Shown here piece after piece: positions 35,082 to 40,040 of a stretch of DNA of 40,040 bases. Positions within the stretch are counted from its first letter, which is position 1, and each line of letters starts with the position of its first letter. Under the pieces are notes generated by a model. The model had not been told where the DNA came from. It worked only from the letters and a program-made list of their open reading frames with translations, and did no database searches. Where the stretch lies: contig NZ_SUMC01000069.1 of NCBI RefSeq assembly GCF_005047355.1, forward strand, positions 1 through 40,040, written 5' to 3'. Made by a program: the position numbers and the translations under genes. The DNA comes from Actinacidiphila oryziradicis (GTDB lineage Bacteria; Actinomycetota; Actinomycetes; Streptomycetales; Streptomycetaceae).

Positions 35082-35396
35082 CAGTTCTAGCCATGGTGGC
35101 TGCAGCACGGGATGGGCTTGGGGACCTCGAAGGCTGCGACACGCCCGCGCAGTAGCAGCCGGGCCAGCACGACGAGCTGTGCCGCGCGGGCCGGGCGCAG
35201 CTACGGGAGGTCTTCCAGGCGTGCCAGAAGCCCAGCTGCCATCCCACTGCGGCCACCGCGAACCACAGGCCAGCGCGCCCCCGGGAAGCAGACAGCACAG
35301 GTGGGGGTAAGCGGCGCAACCCCCTTGTGGGTGCCGCTGGTGATGTCGGGACATGCCGAGTCCGTCAACGGGGTTGGGCGCAGCCCTTCTGAAGGG
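35082..35396. other. Spacer between multicopper oxidase and IS3 remnant
   Basis: No gene is supported. An imperfect hairpin at 35310-35338 (agcggc ... gccgct with an internal bulge) may be a weak terminator. A minus-strand frame contains GLWFAVAAVGWQLGFWHAW, which looks like a single membrane span but lacks a start, a ribosome site or a known family; it may be debris. Confidence 0.4.
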
Positions 35397-35747
35397 TGAA
35401 CCGCCCCGAGGTTCACGGACAGTGGCGATGCAAGAGATACTTATCGCGAACGAAGGATAGGTAAGTGACAAAGCGCACACGGCCGTACTCCCCGGAGCTC
35501 AAGGAACGGGTAGTTCGTGAGGTCCTCGACAAGTCACGTCCGCACGCGGCTGTCGCGAAGGAATTTGGCGTTACTCAAAAGCTCACTGAGCCGATGGGTC
35601 GCCCAGTACAGGAAGGTTCACCTCTCCGGCGGGTCCGTCGCGGAATCCATCGAGTCCGACGAGCGCGTCCGAGAACTCGAGAAGAAGTTGCAGGAAGTTA
35701 CTGCGGAGCGGGACTTTCTGAAAAAAGCGGCAGCCTGTGTGTCCTGA
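35397..35747 (+). pseudogene. IS3-family element, left end and frameshifted orfA
   Basis: TGAACCGCCCC at 35397 resembles the terminal repeat of actinomycete IS3 elements. From GTG 35465 the frame reads RTRPYSPELKERVVREVL, then AVAKEFGVTQ, a typical orfA helix-turn-helix. After about 35577 the correct continuation (SSLSRWVAQYRKV, then RVRELEKKLQEVTAERDFLKKAAA) is in the next frame, so one frameshift is present. The sequence leaves the family pattern at about 35736, and orfB and the right end are missing. It directly abuts the tnsA reading frame. Confidence 0.8.
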
Positions 35748-35771
35748 ACGCGTCAGCGCTCTCTTGATGGT

Positions 35772-36431
35772 TTGGGCTGCTGGGCCGAGCCGTTCGAGCT
35801 CGCCTCGCCGGTCCGGTCGTTCGCCTCGTTCAAGGGGCAGAAGAACTTCACCGGTGAGTACTGGGCGGCGACCTCGCGGACCCAGGTGGGCTATGAGTCC
35901 TGGGTGGAGCGGGACGCGGCGATGGCGCTGGACTTCGATCCCGCTGTCGTCGCGCTGTCCTCGCAGCCCTTCCGACTCACCTGGACAGACGGTGAGCGGG
36001 AGCGCGGGCATACCCCGGACTACTTTGTCCGGCTACGGGACGGCACCGGTGTCGTTGTCGACGTGCGACCGGAAGACCTGGTCGACGAGGACACCGCCGA
36101 GGTCTTCGCGTTCACCGCACGGGTCTGTGAGGAGGTGGGCTGGCAGTTCCGTCACGTCGGCGACCTGCACCAGCCCTACCGGGTGAACCTGCGCTGGCTG
36201 TCCCGCTACCGCCACGGCCGCTGCTATCACGCGCCATCGGCTGACCGGCTACGGGAAGTCTTCGCCGAACCCCTGCCCCTGCTCGCCGGGGCTGAGCAAG
36301 TCGGCGACCGGCTGGCCGTGCTGCCGGTGCTCTACTACCTGCTCTGGCAGCAGGAACTGACGGCAGACCTGGTGACGGCCCCGCTGGGCACCGACACGCT
36401 GGTGCGCCTGGCGTCCGGGGGCTGCCCGTGA
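35772..36431 (+). CDS. tnsA: TnsA-like transposase endonuclease subunit, probably 5'-truncated
   Basis: A 219-residue protein of the TnsA endonuclease family, which in Tn7-like elements cuts the 5' strands at the transposon ends together with TnsB. Characteristic stretches are SPVRSFASFKGQKNFTGEYW, VGYESWVERDAAMALDFDP, SSQPFRLTW, HTPDYFVRLRDGTGVVVDVRP and NLRWLSRYRHGRC; the E, PD and VDVR positions belong to the restriction-like active site. The only available start is TTG 35772, with no ribosome site, and the frame is open back to the IS3 remnant stop at 35747. The native first codons were probably lost. The stop overlaps the GTG of tnsB. Confidence 0.82.
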   Translation: MGCWAEPFELASPVRSFASFKGQKNFTGEYWAATSRTQVGYESWVERDAAMALDFDPAVVALSSQPFRLTWTDGERERGHTPDYFVRLRDGTGVVVDVRPEDLVDEDTAEVFAFTARVCEEVGWQFRHVGDLHQPYRVNLRWLSRYRHGRCYHAPSADRLREVFAEPLPLLAGAEQVGDRLAVLPVLYYLLWQQELTADLVTAPLGTDTLVRLASGGCP

Positions 36432-38065
36432 CATCCGCGCGCCCAGGTCGACTGCGGCTCGGCGACCGGGTCAGGTTCCAGGGGCACACCTATACCGTGG
36501 TCGGCCTGACCGGGATGCGGGTCCGGCTGGCCGACACGCACGGCACCGGCATGCTCGTCGACCAGGTCCACCTGCAGTCGGCCGAGGACTTCGCAGTCCT
36601 CGGGGCCGGCAACCGCACCGCCCTGGGCTCGGCCGCGCTGCTGGAGCGTCTGCCCGGGCCGGTGGCCGCCCGCGCCCTATGGTGGCAGCGGCACCTGGTC
36701 GAGCTCCTCACCGGTCTGCCGCCCGACGCCCCGGCGGGGGTCCGGGTCAAGCCTGAGTACGACCCGGCCTGCCGTTCGCTGGCGCAACGCGAGCGGGCGA
36801 AGGCGGCCGAGCTGGTCGCGCTGGGCGAGGAGGTCACGGCGCGGACGGTGAAGCGCAAGCGCCAGCAGTACGAGGCCGGCGGGATCGCGGCGGTGGTGGA
36901 CCACCGGCTCGCCCCGCACGCCTCGCTGGTCGGCCGGGCCGATTCGCGGGTGGTGGCGGCGATCCGGCAGACGATCGGCGAGAGCGTCCCGGCTTCCACC
37001 CGCACGATTGAGCACGCGCGCTGGCGGACCGAGCGGATCCTGGAGGCTGAGCACGGCCTGGGCGTGGTGGAGATGCCGTCGCGGCCCACGTTCTACCGGC
37101 TCTTCGACAAGCTGTCGCACGGAGTCCACGTCACAGGCTCGGCCCGCACCCGCCGTTCGTTGGCCGACCAGCCCGAGGGGCCGTTCCGCTACGAGTCGGT
37201 CGCCGCCCCGAGCGAGCTGATGCAGATCGACTCCACCCCGCTGGACGTGCTGGTGCGGCTGGACCACGGGGTCCCCGGGAGAGTCGAGCTCTGCGCGCTC
37301 ATCGACCTGGCGACGCGGACCGTCGCCGCGGCGGTGGTGCGGCCGACCACCAAGTCGGTGGACGCTTCCCTTTTGCTGGCCCGCGCGCTGACACCGGAGC
37401 CGATGCGGCCAGGCTGGGTCCAGGCCCTGGCGATGTCCCGCTCGGTGCTGCCGCACCGCAGACTGCTGACCCTGGACGAGCGCCTTGAGCACGCCGCGGC
37501 CCGGCCGGTGATCATTCCGGAGACCATCGTCTGCGACCGGGGCAAGGCGTTCATCTCGGACAACTTCCGCTCCGCCTGCCGCACCCTGGAGATCACCTTC
37601 CAGCCCTGCCACCCGCGCTCCCCGGCGGAGAAACCCCATATCGAACGCACACTTGAATCAGTGGCCAGCCTGTTCTGCCAGTTCTTCCCCGGCTACCTCG
37701 GCCGCACCGCCGAACACCGCGGCCGAGACGTGGAGGACGAGCCGCTCTGGTCGATGCTGGAGATCCAGGAATTCCTCGACGAGTGGCTTGTCGCCAAGTT
37801 TACCGACCGCAGAAGCTCGGATACTTGCTCTGAACTGCGACGATTCATAGACTACATGTCCGTGACGGCGTGTTGGGGTCGTTGTTGTAGCTCGTCCGGG
37901 TGGTCTCATGGGCCGGCCCGTCCACCGGGACGGTGGACGGGCCGTGAGGTGGTCAGCGAGGCAGGACCACGTCGCTGTTCCCGGGTCGGGGACGCGGGCT
38001 TCGAGGTCGGCGACACGCCAGTCTTGGAAGTGGAGGTTGGAGCGGGCTGCCTTTGGCCTTGGTAG
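36428..38065 (+). pseudogene. tnsB: TnsB-like DDE transposase, C-terminally truncated
   Basis: GTG 36428 overlaps the tnsA stop (GTGA). The protein has an N-terminal DNA-binding region and a Mu/rve-type catalytic core with Asp268 (MQIDSTPLDVLV), Asp370 (IVCDRGKAFISDNF) and Glu406 (RSPAEKPHIERTLE), so the DDE triad is intact. Family similarity ends at about residue 457 (EFLDEWLVAK, near 37799). The remaining 88 residues to 38065 are Cys/Gly/Arg-rich and read through other sequence. The C-terminal domain that contacts the ATPase subunit is therefore missing, and no tnsC or tniQ follows. The element is inactive as it stands. Confidence 0.82.
37981..38056 (-). pseudogene. Second, partial copy of the DUF6262 gene 3' end
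   Basis: On the minus strand this encodes AARSNLHFQDWRVADLEARVPDP, nearly the same as AARSNLRFQDRRVADLEARLTDP at the end of the complete gene at 38754-39338. Only about 25 codons remain. It forms one arm of a pair of direct repeats around the dienelactone hydrolase gene. Confidence 0.85.
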
Positions 38066-38084
38066 TCCTCGCCGAAATGCCGGG

Positions 38085-38663
38085 CTATTTGATGCGGTCG
38101 AGGAAGTCCAGCACTCGATGGGTAGCCTGCGTTGCGGCGTGTTCGTCGTGCGACGGCAGGCTGCTGTCGGTGAACAGGTGCCTGTCGCCGGGGTAGAGGA
38201 ACAGTTCGGCATCCGCCGCCGTCGCGACGAGCGCCCGGGCTGCGTCCACATCGCCCTCCCTGGCGAAGAACGGATCCGCGTCCATGCCGTGGACCTGGAC
38301 CGGGACATCGTGGGGCCAGGCGCCGCCGAACTCCGCGACCGGGACGCATGCCTCCAGCAGCAGCGCACCCTTTGCGCCGGGGCGGGTCTGGGCCAGCTTC
38401 TGCGCCGGCAGGACACCGAGCGAGAACCCGAGGTAGACGAGTTCCGCAGGCAGCCCCTCGGCGGCGGCGGTTCCGCGCGCGATGACCGTGCCGAACCCGG
38501 TGTCCTCGGCGTAACCCATGCCCTCCCCGAGGCTGTCGAATACCTGCCCCTCGAACAGGTCCGGGACGTGGACGGTGTGTCCGGCCCGTCGCAGCTGCTC
38601 GGCGAACTGACGGACGCCGACGGTCAGCCCGTGCCCATGGTGGAAAACCAGCACCTCAGCCAT
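38085..38663 (-). CDS. Dienelactone hydrolase-family alpha/beta hydrolase
   Basis: A 192-residue alpha/beta hydrolase. It opens MAEVLVFHHGHGLTVGVRQFAEQLRRAGHTVHVPDLFEG, the first strand and helix typical of dienelactone hydrolases. The nucleophile elbow is GFSLG with Ser81 in place of the Cys of classical ClcD enzymes; the later acid and base are in the MDADPFF segment and GDRHLF. The length is a little under the usual 230. ATG 38663 has AGGAGGGGAG upstream. It lies between two copies of the DUF6262 3' end and probably travelled with that mobile element. Substrate unknown. Confidence 0.88.
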   Translation of the reverse strand: MAEVLVFHHGHGLTVGVRQFAEQLRRAGHTVHVPDLFEGQVFDSLGEGMGYAEDTGFGTVIARGTAAAEGLPAELVYLGFSLGVLPAQKLAQTRPGAKGALLLEACVPVAEFGGAWPHDVPVQVHGMDADPFFAREGDVDAARALVATAADAELFLYPGDRHLFTDSSLPSHDEHAATQATHRVLDFLDRIK

Positions 38664-38753
38664 GTCGCTCCCCTCCTGCTGCGGCACCCGGGCGGCGCCG
38701 CAGCACGAGTATGGCCCGCACCACTGACATCTGCGGGTCGTAGCCGGACGGAG

Positions 38754-39338
38754 TCATGTTGAAGCCGGATCGGTGAGGCGGGCTTCGAGGTCGGCGACGC
38801 GCCGGTCTTGGAAGCGGAGGTTGGAGCGTGCGGCCTTGAGGCGCTCGTCGAGGGTACGGTTGTCGGTGATGAGCTGGCGGACCCGCTGCTTGAGGGTGGT
38901 GTTCTCGGTGGTGATCCGCTGGATGGCCTCCTCGGTCCACTCGGCCTGCAAGTCCCGGACCTGGCCGAGGAGTTCGCCGGTACGGGTCCGCTGGGCGAGG
39001 ATCTCGCCGTGAGCTGCTTTGAGGGCCTCTTCGGCGTTCAGGGCACGTTCGCGCCAGGTCGCCACGCGCTCAATGTCCTGATCGGCGAGCAACTGTGTCC
39101 GGCGTTCGCCGACCTCGACCATCGCGGTAGCGACCGCGGTTCTGGCCTCGGCGTTGTCATAGAGGAAGGTGCGTGAGACGTCGGCGCGACGGGCGACGGC
39201 GGCGACGCTGACCTGGGCTTTCTCGCGCCGGAGTCGGGCGATGGCTTCGCGGACCCGTTGGAGGGCGGTCTCGGTCTTGTGGCGGCGGGCGGCCAGGGCA
39301 GCGGCTGTGCGGGGTTCTGGAACGGCAGCGGTCTTCAT
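38754..39338 (-). CDS. DUF6262/TnpC-like accessory protein of an integrase-type element
   Basis: A 194-residue protein. Residues 20-75 hold a TetR-like helix-turn-helix (REAIARLRREKAQVSVAAVARRADVSRTFLYDN), followed by a long charged coiled coil from about 95 to 180. This is the layout of DUF6262 proteins, which sit directly after site-specific integrases in Tn554-like elements in the TnpC position. ATG 39338 overlaps the integrase stop (ATGA) and AGGA lies upstream, so coupling is likely. The integrase upstream is truncated, so this protein has lost its partner here. Confidence 0.85.
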   Translation of the reverse strand: MKTAAVPEPRTAAALAARRHKTETALQRVREAIARLRREKAQVSVAAVARRADVSRTFLYDNAEARTAVATAMVEVGERRTQLLADQDIERVATWRERALNAEEALKAAHGEILAQRTRTGELLGQVRDLQAEWTEEAIQRITTENTTLKQRVRQLITDNRTLDERLKAARSNLRFQDRRVADLEARLTDPAST

Positions 39339-39916
39339 GCGATGTCCTGCTCGGGGTTGTTGTCGGTTGTGCACGTATCGCTGTACTTGCTCTGCTCGTC
39401 GGCGCCCGCGCCGGCGAGGTCGGCGGCGCGGAACGCCGTGGACCACACGCGGTGGAAGTAGTCCTGGGGTTTGCGCAGGTCCAGGGCGAGGGCGTCCTCG
39501 AGGAGGCCGAGGCCGGCCAGAGCCTTCTCCAGGCCGTCGATGGCGCGGGCGGTGGGCTCGAAGTAGCGGTGGAGGTAGTCGGCGGTGGCGTCGTCCGGGG
39601 CGCCCTCCGCCAGCAGCCGCCACTGTTCGCGCTTGCGCCGCCAGTAGAGGAGGTCGGCGCCGGAGAGGACGAACTTGTCGCAGTTGTGGCAGTCGAGGTT
39701 CCAGGGGCAGGCGCCGCCGTCGACAACGGGCTGGAAGGTGCGGAAGCCGCCCTCGGCGGGTGTGCCGCGGCGGGCGAGGTCGATGGCGAGGGCCTGGGCC
39801 TGCTCGCGGGTGAGCGGAGTGGTCGGCTCGGTGAGGACTTCACCGGGGCTGGGGCTGCCGGGGCCGGCGACCCAGACGTGCTGGAGGACGTCCTCCAGAT
39901 CGGACTGGGTCAGGCC
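39335..39916 (-). pseudogene. C-terminal part of a Tn554-type site-specific integrase
   Basis: The minus-strand frame is open from 39916 to the TGA at 39335 but has no usable start codon. It reads SDLEDVLQHVWVAGPGSPSPGEVLTEP, TREQAQALAIDLARRG, then GGACPWNLDCHNCDKFVLSGADLLYWRRKREQW and ends NNPEQDIA. The CPWNLDCHNCDKFV cysteine cluster near the C-terminus is typical of the large integrase (TnpB-like) of these elements. A stop at 39917 marks a breakpoint; the tyrosine-recombinase catalytic domain is absent. It overlaps the DUF6262 gene by ATGA. Confidence 0.8.
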
Positions 39917-39967
39917 TCACGAATTCACGGCACCAGGCACTTCAGTGACAGCCAGTCACCTCATGGA

Positions 39968-40039
39968 GGAAGGGTGCTTCCGACCTGCGATGATTCAGCT
40001 TCTCTAGGACTGGATCACGTGCAGGGGAGGCACCCTTCC
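39968..40039. repeat. Imperfect 14-bp inverted repeat at the right edge
   Basis: GGAAGGGTGCTTCC (39968-39981) faces GGAGGCACCCTTCC (40026-40039); 13 of 14 bases are complementary, around a 44-bp spacer. It follows the integrase breakpoint at 39917, so it may be the terminal structure of an insertion sequence that continues outside the window, or a strong hairpin. The 39920-40040 stretch holds no gene. Confidence 0.5.
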
Positions 40040-40040
40040 G

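Overview
The window is high-GC actinomycete DNA, most like Streptomyces. The evidence is strong codon bias, GTG/TTG starts with GGAG-type ribosome sites, GTGA/ATGA stop-start overlaps, a twin-arginine exported enzyme, and NarL/STAS/RsbW-type regulators. It has one large intact biosynthetic operon and one intact signalling operon, separated by graveyards of broken mobile elements typical of an accessory or subtelomeric region.

Layout. 1-4450: an ISKra4-type transposase gene split by a complete group II intron (216-2640, minus strand, with maturase), a companion ORF, and a second decayed transposase. 4763-5920: a TPR gene made of near-identical 120-bp repeats. 5940-7000: ISAs1-type transposase debris and the tail of an AAA ATPase. 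7020-24844 (all minus): a six-gene secondary-lipid operon. 25117-29276: an unplaced ORF, a YoaK-type membrane protein, a truncated LysR regulator joined to a phosphatase fragment, a Tat-exported acetamidase/formamidase and an IS5-like remnant. 29787-33053: STAS, response regulator, PAS histidine kinase and receiver-only regulator in one overlapping operon, with an RsbW-like ATPase diverging from it. 33645-35081: a lipoprotein multicopper oxidase. 35397-40040: an IS3 remnant, Tn7-like tnsA/tnsB with no tnsC, a dienelactone hydrolase flanked by two copies of a DUF6262 3' end, and the tail of a site-specific integrase.

The main item is the operon at 7020-24844. In transcription order it encodes a thioester-reductase-like short-chain reductase, a PfaD-type enoyl reductase, a PfaA-type synthase (KS-AT-ACP-KR-DH), a PfaC-type synthase (KS-CLF-AT, two FabA-like dehydratase regions, and a polyketide-dehydratase-like C-terminus), an 83-residue membrane protein and a WS/DGAT acyltransferase. 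The three core enzymes are those of polyunsaturated fatty acid or 'secondary lipid' synthases. The two ends of the operon suggest that the chain is reduced to an aldehyde or alcohol and then esterified, giving a wax-ester-like or acylated lipid. The gene families are clear; the product is inference. PfaA has one ACP where classical PUFA synthases have several in tandem, and no phosphopantetheinyl transferase was identified in the window.
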